From NCBI RefSeq assembly GCF_001458175.1, contig NZ_CYPW01000006.1, positions 62,001 to 126,000 of the forward strand: a stretch of DNA of 64,000 bases. The letters run 5' to 3'. Under the pieces are notes generated by a model. It did not search any database. It worked only from the letters and a program-made list of their open reading frames with translations, and was not told the origin of the DNA. Source of the DNA: Shimia marina (GTDB lineage: Bacteria; Pseudomonadota; Alphaproteobacteria; Rhodobacterales; Rhodobacteraceae). The translations under genes and the position numbers were made by a program. Positions 17,785-25,986 of this stretch are shown here, in pieces (the stretch's first letter is position 1; each line of letters opens with the position of its first letter).

Positions 17785-18975
17785 TCAACCCGATTGTCCG
17801 TAGATACAGTCGCGCAGCTTCACCAACGCGCCTGCCACCTCATCCGCAGGAGCCACCAACGCGACCCGGATGTATCCTTTGCCAGGGTTACTGCCATCTG
17901 CATCACGGCTGAGATACGCTCCCGGCAAAACCCGCACACCAGTTTCCGTCCAAAGTTTTACTGCGGCCTGTTCACCATCCGAGACAGGCAGCCAAAGAAA
18001 GAACCCTGCATCCGGGCTTTTATAGCCGGGCACATCTGCGAAAATTTCATCCGCCATGTCGAACTTCTCGCTATAGAGGCGTCGGTTCTCAATCACGTGC
18101 TCTTCGTCTTGCCACACTTTGATCGCAGCCATCTGCAAAGGCAGCGGCAAAGGCGCACCTGAATAGGCGCGCAGCTGTTTTACGCGACGCAGATTCTCTG
18201 GACCACTGGCAACGAAACCAGACCGAAGCCCCGCGAGATTACTGCGCTTGCTCAAGGAGTGGAAAATCAAAACCCGCTCAGGGTCCACTCCCATTTCCTT
18301 TGCAACCTGCAAAGCACCGACTGGCGGATCCTTCCGATAGATTTCGGAATAACACTCGTCGGCAAAAATCTTAAAATCATAAATCTCAGCCAACTGGATC
18401 AGACGCTGCCAATAGTCGCGATCAGCGATCGCACCCTGTGGATTGGCCGGAGAGCAAACATAGGCAATAGCAACACGTGCCAGATCTTGCTCAGACAGCG
18501 CATCAAAGTCGGGAAGATGACCCGATTCCGCCGTCGCCGGGACAAAGCGGGCTTCTGCGCCAACCGATGCAGCGGCAACCGCATAGACTTGGTAAAATGG
18601 GTTTGGCGTGAGGATCAGAGGCTGCTCGCCATTTTTTTCCTCAGGGCAAAGCGCCATAGCGGCGTTGTAAAGCCCCTCGCGCGTGCCATTCAGCGCCATA
18701 ACCTGTGTCGCCGCATCCACCTCGACACCATAGCGCGTAGATATCCACCCTGCGATTGCCTCTTGCAATTCAGGCGCACCATCATTGGGAGGATAGTTTT
18801 TAAATCCGTCCGCATGCGCAACGATCTCGTCGGTCACCCAACTGGGAAATGCATGCTTTGGCTCACCAATGGTCATATGCACCACTGGGCCACCCGGCTC
18901 CAAATGGTCCAAAAGGGTGCGAAGACGCGGAAATGCGTACGCCGGTAGGTTCGAGAACCGCTCGGGAAAATTCAT
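17785..18975 (-). CDS. dapC: Class I/II PLP aminotransferase, probable N-succinyldiaminopimelate aminotransferase
   Basis: A 396-residue fold-type I PLP enzyme. In this family and gene context (dapC-ftsK-lolA) it is predicted to make N-succinyl-diaminopimelate in lysine and peptidoglycan precursor synthesis. Visible motifs: [11 protein letters not shown] near the N-terminus, [31 protein letters not shown] with the PLP-contacting Asn-Pro, [10 protein letters not shown], and the Schiff-base lysine in [20 protein letters not shown] 18975 ([13 protein letters not shown]) follows TGAGGCAG; an in-frame ATG at 19002 adds nine unlikely residues. Substrate choice is inferred. Confidence 0.82.
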   Translation of the reverse strand: MNFPERFSNLPAYAFPRLRTLLDHLEPGGPVVHMTIGEPKHAFPSWVTDEIVAHADGFKNYPPNDGAPELQEAIAGWISTRYGVEVDAATQVMALNGTREGLYNAAMALCPEEKNGEQPLILTPNPFYQVYAVAAASVGAEARFVPATAESGHLPDFDALSEQDLARVAIAYVCSPANPQGAIADRDYWQRLIQLAEIYDFKIFADECYSEIYRKDPPVGALQVAKEMGVDPERVLIFHSLSKRSNLAGLRSGFVASGPENLRRVKQLRAYSGAPLPLPLQMAAIKVWQDEEHVIENRRLYSEKFDMADEIFADVPGYKSPDAGFFLWLPVSDGEQAAVKLWTETGVRVLPGAYLSRDADGSNPGKGYIRVALVAPADEVAGALVKLRDCIYGQSG

Positions 18976-19158
18976 ATTCAACTGCCTCAGGTTCGGGATC
19001 ATTGCGCCCCGTTTGAGACCAAACTAGCCAAAGGCACGAAGGGCGTCCACTAAAATGCCGCTCTTCTATGGGCTTGTGTCCTTCGCGCCACCCTGCCAAT
19101 GCCCACCAGCATCAGGCAGGATGGACACTTTGACGCCCGCACGCTATCCACTGCCACT

Positions 19159-19638
19159 ATGGCCAAAAAACAAAAAAATGCAGACCCGAATTACAAAGTG
19201 ATCGCCGAAAATCGGCGCGCGCGCTTTGATTACGCCATCGAAGAAGAGATCGAAGTTGGCATTGTTCTGCACGGCTCAGAGGTCAAATCTCTGCGCGAAA
19301 AATCGGCCAATATTGCTGAGAGCTATGCTGCGGTTGAAGAGGGAGAGCTCTGGCTCGTCAACTCCTATATCGCACCATACGAGCGCGCCATGTTCAAGCA
19401 TTTGGAACGCCGCAAACGCAAACTTCTGGTCAGCAAGAAACAGCTATCTGACTTCTGGTCCGCAACACAGCGCAAAGGCATGACCCTTGTTCCTATGGTG
19501 ATGTATTTCAACCATAAAGGCTTGGTGAAAATGAAAATGGGCGTCGCTAAAGGTAAAAAGCTACACGACAAGCGGGCCAGTGATGCCAAGAGAGACTGGG
19601 GGCGCCAGAAACAACGCCTGCTGCGTCACGGCGAATAA
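19159..19638 (+). CDS. smpB: SsrA-binding protein SmpB
   Basis: A 159-residue partner of tmRNA in rescue of stalled ribosomes. Family landmarks are the N-terminal [37 protein letters not shown], the [23 protein letters not shown] segment and the basic tail [26 protein letters not shown] 19159 gives the family start; an upstream in-frame ATG (19099) gives an unrelated extension. The last 13 nt overlap the 3' end of the opposing gene. The tmRNA gene itself is not in the window. Confidence 0.96.
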   Translation: MAKKQKNADPNYKVIAENRRARFDYAIEEEIEVGIVLHGSEVKSLREKSANIAESYAAVEEGELWLVNSYIAPYERAMFKHLERRKRKLLVSKKQLSDFWSATQRKGMTLVPMVMYFNHKGLVKMKMGVAKGKKLHDKRASDAKRDWGRQKQRLLRHGE

Positions 19639-20348
19639 GTCTGCTCCCACAACGCAAGCCACTGCGCGTCAATCGCAGCCAATTTGCATGGCTTGATGCG
19701 ATCAAGAATCTCCCAATAGCGTCCACTCGGGGCATCATAGCCCAAAGCGTTTTCTTCCCTGCGCAAGGCGTACACCTCCTCAACCGGACAAGGGGCGCGC
19801 GGCGCGACAGCCTCGATCGTATCAATTGTTGCTCTGGGGAACACAAGGCGGCTCTCTTCAACCGAGAGGTTGACAACACGGCATTCACTTCGGGCGGCAA
19901 TCAACCCTAACCGTGCCGCTTTACCTTCCAAACTTTGCAACGAGACATCCGCCCGCAAAGGGTCTGCTGCGCCTTTTCCATAAAAATGGGTTTGCCCGGA
20001 TTTCGGGTAGACCATATCACAGCCAATAAAAGCCATGACCTTGGGCTTTAGCGCGCCAAGAGCCCAATACCCTGCCGTAAAGGCCATTGTCCCTCCAGCA
20101 AAAAGCACCCCTCCAAACGCGTTGTTTTGCGGTACGTATTCAGTATGTTGCACACGCTTCTGCGTGGGTTGCAAATCATTGGGCCGGCGATCTTCGGGAA
20201 AGTCCTCCGGGTGAATGAGATGTGTCCAATCATTCCGTATGCGCCATGCGTTGTTGATTGAGACGACCGCGTCAAAAACGCTCCGTGGCCAATCTTTTGC
20301 GCTCACAGCATTTGGGCCGCTGCCCAATATTAAAACCACATCTGCCAC
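19626..20348 (-). CDS. Hypothetical protein resembling DUF115/MptE-like proteins
   Basis: A 240-residue protein. The N-terminal [17 protein letters not shown] followed by VVSINNAW is the nucleotide-binding style start seen in DUF115 (6-hydroxymethylpterin-diphosphokinase MptE-like) and some sugar-transferase-like proteins. [19 protein letters not shown] mid-protein fits a donor-sugar enzyme loosely. The function is unknown. The start is GTG 20348, supported by AAGGGGG 4 nt upstream. It overlaps smpB tail to tail by 13 nt, an unusual antisense overlap of two coding regions. Confidence 0.7.
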   Translation of the reverse strand: MADVVLILGSGPNAVSAKDWPRSVFDAVVSINNAWRIRNDWTHLIHPEDFPEDRRPNDLQPTQKRVQHTEYVPQNNAFGGVLFAGGTMAFTAGYWALGALKPKVMAFIGCDMVYPKSGQTHFYGKGAADPLRADVSLQSLEGKAARLGLIAARSECRVVNLSVEESRLVFPRATIDTIEAVAPRAPCPVEEVYALRREENALGYDAPSGRYWEILDRIKPCKLAAIDAQWLALWEQTYSP

Positions 20349-20508
20349 ATTACCCCCTTCAACACGATTGTGCTTACCTGCCCTGCCTCAATACGCCAGC
20401 AGTGTCCTTTCAGATCTTTCAGGATAGACGCTTTATACAACCCACAGCGCTTGCCTCTTTTAAGTACGGGATGTAGGCAGTATTTCGAGCTTTCTAAGTG
20501 AGGGTTAC

Positions 20509-21363
20509 ATGGCTGACGATCCGAAGACACTGGTTTCCACTGATTGGCTGGCAGCTCATCTTAAAGATCCGGATCTACGCATTCTGGATGCTTCCATGTC
20601 CCCTGCGGGCACGGAAAACACCGCTGGTCTCGAATACCAAGAACGCCACATACCCGGTGCGCGTTACTTTGACATCGATGATGTGTCAGACGGCCGAAGC
20701 GATCTTCCTCACATGGCGCCCCCTGTCGAAAAGTTTATGTCGCGCCTGCGCGCCATGGGTGTCGGTGACGGCCATCAGGTCGTGATATACGACAGCGCTG
20801 GATTGTTCTCGGCGGCGCGTGTGTGGTGGCTCTTCAAATTGATGGGCCAGAACAATGTCGCCGTTTTGGATGGCGGGCTGCCCAAATGGATACAGGATGG
20901 CCACCCAATCGACGACCTTTCGCCGATCATCCGTGACCGGCATATGACCGTGCGCCGGCAAAATCAGATGGTGCGTGATGTGACGCAGGTTTCGCATGCG
21001 GCAAAGCTTGGAGATCATGAAATCATCGACGCCCGCGCCGCCGCCCGTTTTCGTGGCGAAGCAGATGAACCGCGCGCCGGGCTACGCGCAGGACATATTC
21101 CAGGGTCCAAGAACGTGCCCTATACCAGCGTGCTGAATAAAGACGGCACAATGAAATCACCCGACGCCTTGCGCCAAGTTTTTGAGGCCGCCGGCGTGGA
21201 TCTCTCCAAGCCAGCCATCACCTCCTGCGGATCCGGTGTGACCGCAGCAGTGCTGTGCCTCGCCATGGAACGGTTCGGCAAGACCGACCACTCCCTTTAT
21301 GATGGATCATGGGCAGAATGGGGGGCCTTTCCCACATTGCCCGTAGCAACCGGAGAAGCTTGA
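20509..21363 (+). CDS. sseA: 3-mercaptopyruvate sulfurtransferase (tandem rhodanese)
   Basis: A 284-residue cytosolic enzyme that transfers sulfur from 3-mercaptopyruvate to thiols or cyanide. Two rhodanese domains are visible: an inactive N-terminal one (RILDASM to WWLFKLMGQNNVAVLDGGLPKW) and an active C-terminal one with the loop SCGSGVTAAV, whose CGSGVTA matches mercaptopyruvate rather than thiosulfate sulfurtransferases. GRFRGEADEPRAGLRAGHIPGSKNVPY is also typical. ATG 20509 follows GTGAGGG. Its stop overlaps the start of the aminotransferase, which can make mercaptopyruvate from cysteine. Confidence 0.94.
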   Translation: MADDPKTLVSTDWLAAHLKDPDLRILDASMSPAGTENTAGLEYQERHIPGARYFDIDDVSDGRSDLPHMAPPVEKFMSRLRAMGVGDGHQVVIYDSAGLFSAARVWWLFKLMGQNNVAVLDGGLPKWIQDGHPIDDLSPIIRDRHMTVRRQNQMVRDVTQVSHAAKLGDHEIIDARAAARFRGEADEPRAGLRAGHIPGSKNVPYTSVLNKDGTMKSPDALRQVFEAAGVDLSKPAITSCGSGVTAAVLCLAMERFGKTDHSLYDGSWAEWGAFPTLPVATGEA

Positions 21364-22547
21364 TGCTCACCAATCTCAAAGAGCAGCCTAAAGACAAAAT
21401 CCTCGGCCTCATGGCCATGTATCGCGAGGATCCCCGCCAGACCAAAGTGGACCTTGGCGTGGGCGTATACAAGAATGCAGAAGGCGTTACCCCCGTGATG
21501 CGGGCCGTGAAAACTGCAGAACGCAAGATTGTCGAAGAGCAAATCACCAAGGCCTATACAGGGCTGGCCGGTGATCCGGTTTATTCTGAAGCCATGATCG
21601 ACATGCTTTTGGCTCAAAGCGTGGACAAGGCACGACTCGCAGCTGTGGCCACTCCGGGCGGCACGGGTGCCATTCGCCAAGCATTTGAGCTGATCAAAAC
21701 AGCCAACCCCAAAGCCCGTGTGTTTGTCTCTGATCCAACCTGGCCCAACCACGTCAGCATCCTGAATCATCTTGGCATTGAGATGGTAAAGTATCGCTAC
21801 TTTGATGCAGAAACCCGTGGTGTGAACTTTGACGGCATGATGGAAGATCTCGCCGAAGTGACCGGCGACGACGTGGTTTTGCTGCACGGCTGCTGTCACA
21901 ACCCCACCGGTGCCAACCTGAACTTGACCCAGTGGCAGAGCGTGATTGACCTGATCAACGATAAAGCCTGCCTGCCTATGATCGACATCGCCTACCAAGG
22001 CTTTGGTGACGGTCTTGAAGAAGATGCCGCGGCAACCCGTCTTGTTGCATCCTCCGTGCCAGAACTCCTGATTGCGGCGTCTTGTTCTAAGAACTTTGGC
22101 ATCTACCGGGAGCGCACAGGGCTGCTGATTGCGATGAGCGAAAAAGCGGAAAACACCGCCATCGCGCAGGGCAACCTGAACCACCTCAACCGTCAGAACT
22201 TTTCTTTCCCGCCTGATCATGGCGCACGTGTTGTCGCCACGATCTTGACAGATGACACGCTGAAAGCAGATTGGATGGCAGAACTGGAAGAAACCCGTTT
22301 GGGCATGCTCGCCCTGCGTGAGCAGCTCGCAAGCGAACTTCAACGGCTTTCTGGATCAGATCGGTTTGGATTCCTTGCACAGCACCGCGGCATGTTCAGC
22401 CAGCTCGGCACCACGCCAGACATGGTTGAAAAACTGCGCGTGGACAATGCGATCTACATGGTTGGCGACAGTCGCATGAACATTGCCGGCCTGAACAAAA
22501 ATTCGGTTCCAATCCTGGCACAAGCCATCGTTGACGCTGGCATCTGA
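21363..22547 (+). CDS. tyrB: Aspartate/tyrosine/aromatic aminotransferase (class Ia)
   Basis: A 394-residue PLP enzyme that transaminates aspartate and/or aromatic amino acids with 2-oxoglutarate. Landmarks: PKDKILGLMAMYREDPRQTKVDLGVGVYKN at the N-terminus (shown in two parts by eye), CHNPTGANLNLTQW, and the Schiff-base lysine in SCSKNFGIYRERTG; the C-terminus has MFSQLGTT and YMVGDSRMNIAGLN. ATG 21363 shares a base with the sseA stop (TGATG), so translation is coupled. A link to cysteine-derived mercaptopyruvate is plausible but inferred; tyrB versus aspC cannot be told from the sequence. Confidence 0.88.
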   Translation: MLTNLKEQPKDKILGLMAMYREDPRQTKVDLGVGVYKNAEGVTPVMRAVKTAERKIVEEQITKAYTGLAGDPVYSEAMIDMLLAQSVDKARLAAVATPGGTGAIRQAFELIKTANPKARVFVSDPTWPNHVSILNHLGIEMVKYRYFDAETRGVNFDGMMEDLAEVTGDDVVLLHGCCHNPTGANLNLTQWQSVIDLINDKACLPMIDIAYQGFGDGLEEDAAATRLVASSVPELLIAASCSKNFGIYRERTGLLIAMSEKAENTAIAQGNLNHLNRQNFSFPPDHGARVVATILTDDTLKADWMAELEETRLGMLALREQLASELQRLSGSDRFGFLAQHRGMFSQLGTTPDMVEKLRVDNAIYMVGDSRMNIAGLNKNSVPILAQAIVDAGI

Positions 22548-22559
22548 TCACCAACCAAA

Positions 22560-22595
22560 GCCGCGCCTTACCTCGGTCAGGCGCGGCGTTTCTTT
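22560..22595 (+). terminator. Terminator after the sseA-tyrB unit
   Basis: GCCGCGCCT (22560-22568) pairs perfectly with AGGCGCGGC (22579-22587) around a 10-nt loop and is followed by GTTTCTTT. It lies 12 nt past the aminotransferase stop and just ahead of msrC, whose Shine-Dalgarno (CAGGA) follows directly. Confidence 0.75.
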
Positions 22596-22606
22596 CAGGA
22601 TCTCCT

Positions 22607-23065
22607 ATGTCGCTGGACTATAAAACACTCGCAACCACCGTCGCCTCCCTGACAGAAGGTGAGACCGACACAGTTTCGCTAATGGCCACACTCGCCTGCG
22701 AGGTTCACCATGCTGACGCGCGCTTCGATTGGACAGGTTTCTACCGGGTGGTCGGCCCGGAGCTTTTGAAAATCGGCCCGTACCAGGGAGGGCATGGATG
22801 TCTGGTGATCCCGTTTGCGCGCGGTGTATGCGGTGCAGCGGCCCGCACAGGTGAAACACAACTCGTCGCCGATGTGGATGCTTTCCCCGGCCACATCGCC
22901 TGTGCCAGCAGCACACGTTCAGAGCTCGTCCTGCCTGTCTGGAACGGCAAAGGGGTGCTGCTTGGCGTTTTTGACATCGACAGCGACCAACCCAATGCCT
23001 TCACCCAAGAGGACGCTGAGCAACTGGGGGCTATTCTGGCCGTGACCTTCAAAGACGCGGCCTGA
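22607..23065 (+). CDS. msrC: Free methionine-(R)-sulfoxide reductase (GAF domain, fRMsr)
   Basis: A 152-residue GAF-domain reductase of free methionine-(R)-sulfoxide. The three redox cysteines are Cys65 (GGHGCLVIP), Cys75 (GVCGAAA) and Cys99 (GHIACASS); their spacing of 10 and 24 residues equals that of the characterised E. coli enzyme. FDWTGFYRV near residue 40 and GVFDIDSDQPNAFTQED near the end are family motifs. It stands alone behind a terminator and is convergent with the pseudouridine synthase, 3 nt away. Confidence 0.93.
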   Translation: MSLDYKTLATTVASLTEGETDTVSLMATLACEVHHADARFDWTGFYRVVGPELLKIGPYQGGHGCLVIPFARGVCGAAARTGETQLVADVDAFPGHIACASSTRSELVLPVWNGKGVLLGVFDIDSDQPNAFTQEDAEQLGAILAVTFKDAA

Positions 23066-23068
23066 CCT

Positions 23069-23731
23069 TCAGAAAGGGGCTTTTGCCCGAAAAGCCATGC
23101 CTTTGCCGCTTTCCGGATGGCTGATGCGCAATTCCTCTGAATGCAGCATCAGCCGAGGGAATGCTAAGGCTGCGCCTTCTGCATATAACGGATCCCCCAA
23201 AATCACGTGACCCAGCGCCAGCATATGCACGCGCAATTGGTGACTTCGGCCCGTTTTGGGAAAGAGCCGGACCCGTGTTTCACTCTCTCCAACCTTCAAA
23301 GCGCGCCAATCCGTAACCGCCGGTTTGCCATTTTCATGATCTACCATCTGGCGTGGGCGATTGGGCCAATCTACCATCAAGGGAAGATCCACAGTCCCTG
23401 TTTTCTCAGATACTTTCCCCCAAACCCGCGCGACATAGGTCTTTTTGGTTTTCCGCTTTTCAAACTGCATGGAAAGGTTGCGCTGCGCATGGGGGGTCAA
23501 TGCAAACACCATCACCCCTGAAGTATCCCGATCCAGACGGTGCACAAGAAGTGCCGTAGGAAAAGCAGCCTGCACCCGATGCAGCAAGCAGTCTGCAAGA
23601 TGGGCACCACGTCCGGGAACAGAGAGAAGCCCCGAAGGCTTATCCACCACGACAATATCAATGTCCTCATGCAGAATTACGAGAGGATCATTGGGCGGGT
23701 CATAGGGCGTGATTTCTGTCATGCCTCGCAC
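23069..23731 (-). CDS. RluA-family RNA pseudouridine synthase
   Basis: A 220-residue enzyme that isomerises uridine in rRNA or tRNA. The catalytic aspartate is in HRLDRDTSGVMVFA; VVDKPSGLLSVPGRG and the C-terminal KTGRSHQLRVHMLALGHVILGDPLY are the family hallmarks. No S4 domain precedes the catalytic core, as in RluA itself. GTG 23731 has AGAGGG 5 nt upstream; ATG 23722 (MTEITPYDPP) is an alternative nine bases in. The target uridine cannot be inferred. Confidence 0.93.
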   Translation of the reverse strand: MRGMTEITPYDPPNDPLVILHEDIDIVVVDKPSGLLSVPGRGAHLADCLLHRVQAAFPTALLVHRLDRDTSGVMVFALTPHAQRNLSMQFEKRKTKKTYVARVWGKVSEKTGTVDLPLMVDWPNRPRQMVDHENGKPAVTDWRALKVGESETRVRLFPKTGRSHQLRVHMLALGHVILGDPLYAEGAALAFPRLMLHSEELRISHPESGKGMAFRAKAPF

Positions 23732-23828
23732 ATAAGCCCTCTGTGCCTGCCGAGCAACCCAACGTCAGCCTTGAGTCAGGCGCTCAAATGCGCAGGCTAC
23801 ACACCAATTTTGAGGGAGGACACACCAC

Positions 23829-24239
23829 ATGCACGCAACCATTAAGAGAATGCAGGAAGTCGTTGCCAAGGGCAATGAAGACGATATCAAATCCCTTCTG
23901 GCAGAAGACGTTACCTTTCAGCCGCCGACGTATTGGGCCACATGGACCGGGCGTGAACCCGTGGCAGCCGTGTTGGGGCATGTTGGTCAAATCTTCACGG
24001 ATTTTCGCTACCGCCGCATCATGGGTGACGGCAAGGACTGGGCTCTGGAATTTCAATGCAAGGTCGGAGATCTCGATTGCGTCGGCGTTGATTTGATCAC
24101 CTTGAACGACGCGGATGAAATTCAGCATTTCGAAGTGGTCATGCGCCCCTATAAAACCGTGGGAGCGCTGCGCGATGCCATTATGCAACGTGTGATGACC
24201 GATGCACGCTTCCTCAAATTCAAAGACGCCATGAGCTGA
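23829..24239 (+). CDS. SnoaL/NTF2-like fold protein
   Basis: A 136-residue protein with the NTF2-like cone fold pattern: an N-terminal helix (MQEVVAKGNEDDIKSLLAEDVTFQPPTYW, read in parts), the GREPVAAVLGHV helix, then strands ending DLITLNDADEIQHFEVVMRP with the usual V-x-M-R-P finish. The family includes isomerases, cyclases and binding proteins, and no activity can be assigned. ATG 23829 is the only good start and has GGGAGGAC upstream. The SGNH hydrolase gene follows 7 nt downstream, so they are co-transcribed. Confidence 0.82.
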   Translation: MHATIKRMQEVVAKGNEDDIKSLLAEDVTFQPPTYWATWTGREPVAAVLGHVGQIFTDFRYRRIMGDGKDWALEFQCKVGDLDCVGVDLITLNDADEIQHFEVVMRPYKTVGALRDAIMQRVMTDARFLKFKDAMS

Positions 24240-24246
24240 CACGCCT

Positions 24247-24957
24247 ATGCCCTACGGAATTGATCAACTCTTGCGTATCCCGCTTGCACCATTGCTCTTG
24301 GTGCAAGCTCTTGGAGTGCGCAAAAGGGCCAATCAACTCCCGGAACCTCCAGGAAACCGCTCCGGAACTTGTGGTACAGGGCCAGAGCTCAACCTTCTGA
24401 TTATCGGTGACAGCTCTGCAGCTGGCGTCGGAGCAGGCACACAATCACAGGCGCTATCAGGCCAGTTGACTGCAAGACTTTCTGAACACTTTCAAGTGCA
24501 CTGGCGTCTGATTGCGGAAACTGGGGCAACCACCAAAACCATCCTGCAAAAGCTGGAACACATCGACACGCAGCCCGCAGACATCGTCGTGTCTGCGCTT
24601 GGTGTGAATGATGTCACGCGTGGGTTCAGCCGCGCGAGATGGACGCACAATCAAGACCGTCTGGCACAGGTGCTTGCAACCCGCTTCAATGCCCATCTGA
24701 TTGTTGCCTCCGGTCTTCCGCCTATGGGCATGTACCCGAAGTTACCACAGCCCCTGCGCTGGATCCTGGGACAACAGGCCAACCGCCTGGATCAGGGGCT
24801 TGCCGCACTCTGCGCCAAACATCCGATCTTGTCGCATATGCCGCTCGATGTCCCGTTTGAGCCCCGCTATCAGGCCTCCGATGGCTATCACCCATCAGAA
24901 GAAGCTTACGCTCTTTGGGCAACTCTGCTCACAGAGCACATACGCAAACATCTATAG
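24247..24957 (+). CDS. SGNH/GDSL-type esterase or lipase family protein
   Basis: A 236-residue serine hydrolase. The four SGNH blocks are visible: LLIIGDSSAAGVGAG (nucleophile Ser in GDS, about residue 58), ALGVNDVTRG (Gly/Asn oxyanion), and SDGYHPSEEAYALWA (Asp-His pair). The first 40 residues form a hydrophobic, possibly membrane-proximal segment (LLRIPLAPLLLVQALG) without a clear cleavage site. The substrate is unknown. It is paired with the NTF2-like gene and convergent with rarD. Confidence 0.88.
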   Translation: MPYGIDQLLRIPLAPLLLVQALGVRKRANQLPEPPGNRSGTCGTGPELNLLIIGDSSAAGVGAGTQSQALSGQLTARLSEHFQVHWRLIAETGATTKTILQKLEHIDTQPADIVVSALGVNDVTRGFSRARWTHNQDRLAQVLATRFNAHLIVASGLPPMGMYPKLPQPLRWILGQQANRLDQGLAALCAKHPILSHMPLDVPFEPRYQASDGYHPSEEAYALWATLLTEHIRKHL

Positions 24958-24964
24958 AATACGC

Positions 24965-25873
24965 CTATTTTCGCGCATTTCGAACGTCTTGGATCATAGG
25001 AATTGAATAGACAATCAAGGCCGACCAAATCATCGGGAAGGCGATCATACGCGCTTTGCCGAAAGGTTCATCAAACACCAGCACAGCCATCAGGAAAATC
25101 AAAGTTGGCGCAATATATTGCATGATACCGATTGTCGACAGACGCATAAGCTTGGCCCCATTGGCATAAAACAGCAAAGGCACGGCTGTCACGATCCCAC
25201 ATCCCAACAGAAGCAGCGTATCACTCACCTCACTTCCAAAGTGAGATCCTCCATTGACGGCTTGCCAGATCAGAAAGCCGGTGGCCGGGATGGTCAGGAT
25301 CAGCACTTCAAGGAGAAACCCCTGATTGGGCCCAACCGGCAAGGATTTCTTGAAGAACGCATAAAACCCCCAAGAGATCGTAAGCGTCAACGCAGGCCAT
25401 GGCAGTGCGCCTGCATCAATCCAGAGAACCCCAACCGCCGCGGCAGCAAGGCCCACAGCGACCCATTGCAGCCTGGACAATTTCTCACCCAGCAAAACAG
25501 CAGCCAGGGCAATGCTAAACAGGGGATTGATATAGTACCCCAAAGCCGCATCGAGCGCGCGGTCCGTAGCAATCGACCAGACATAGACGCCCCAGTTTAC
25601 AGTGATAAGCGCGGCCGTGAGACATCCCATCAAAAGTGTACGCGGGCTGCGCACCGCGGCGAACAGGTCGCCCGTGCGACCGAGGTACATCAAAACCACA
25701 CCCGCAACCGGCACAGACCAAATCACGCGATGCGCAACCACCTCAAGTGCTGGCATATGAGACACAGCTTTCATGTAAAGCGGCAAAAACCCCCACAGGA
25801 GATAGGCGGTCATTGCGAAGGCAAGCCCCTTTGGCGTGTCTACATTTTCTGATGTGCGTGCCGCATCTGCCAT
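24965..25873 (-). CDS. rarD: EamA-family transporter RarD
   Basis: A 302-residue inner-membrane protein with ten predicted helices in two EamA repeats, of the RarD type (drug/metabolite transporter superfamily). Diagnostic segments: GLAFAMTAYLLWGFLPLYMKAVSHMPALEVVAHRVIWS (read in parts), RALDAALGYYINPLF and LSTIGIMQYIAPTLIFLMAVLVF. Physiological substrates are unknown, although the name comes from a chloramphenicol phenotype. ATG 25873 follows GGAGGAGAGACAG; the frame reaches GTG 25891, which overlaps that Shine-Dalgarno. Confidence 0.93.
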   Translation of the reverse strand: MADAARTSENVDTPKGLAFAMTAYLLWGFLPLYMKAVSHMPALEVVAHRVIWSVPVAGVVLMYLGRTGDLFAAVRSPRTLLMGCLTAALITVNWGVYVWSIATDRALDAALGYYINPLFSIALAAVLLGEKLSRLQWVAVGLAAAAVGVLWIDAGALPWPALTLTISWGFYAFFKKSLPVGPNQGFLLEVLILTIPATGFLIWQAVNGGSHFGSEVSDTLLLLGCGIVTAVPLLFYANGAKLMRLSTIGIMQYIAPTLIFLMAVLVFDEPFGKARMIAFPMIWSALIVYSIPMIQDVRNARK

Positions 25874-25940
25874 CTGTCTCTCCTCCACCACGACGCTTCT
25901 TGTTAGCGGTGGGACCCATGGAAGGAAACACAGTAAATCG

Positions 25941-25977
25941 TGCGGTCAGCCATCACGATTTGTGATGCCTGACCGCA
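25941..25977 (-). terminator. Long hairpin separating the methyl-glycine operon from rarD
   Basis: A 15-bp stem with one mismatch: TGCGGTCAG (25941-25949) and CATCAC (25951-25956) pair with GTGATG (25962-25967) and CTGACCGCA (25969-25977) around GATTT. It lies 9 nt past the stop of the second dehydrogenase gene. The T-tract on the minus strand is weak (CGATTT), so it could instead protect the 3' end. Confidence 0.55.
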
Positions 25978-25986
25978 TTGAATGGA

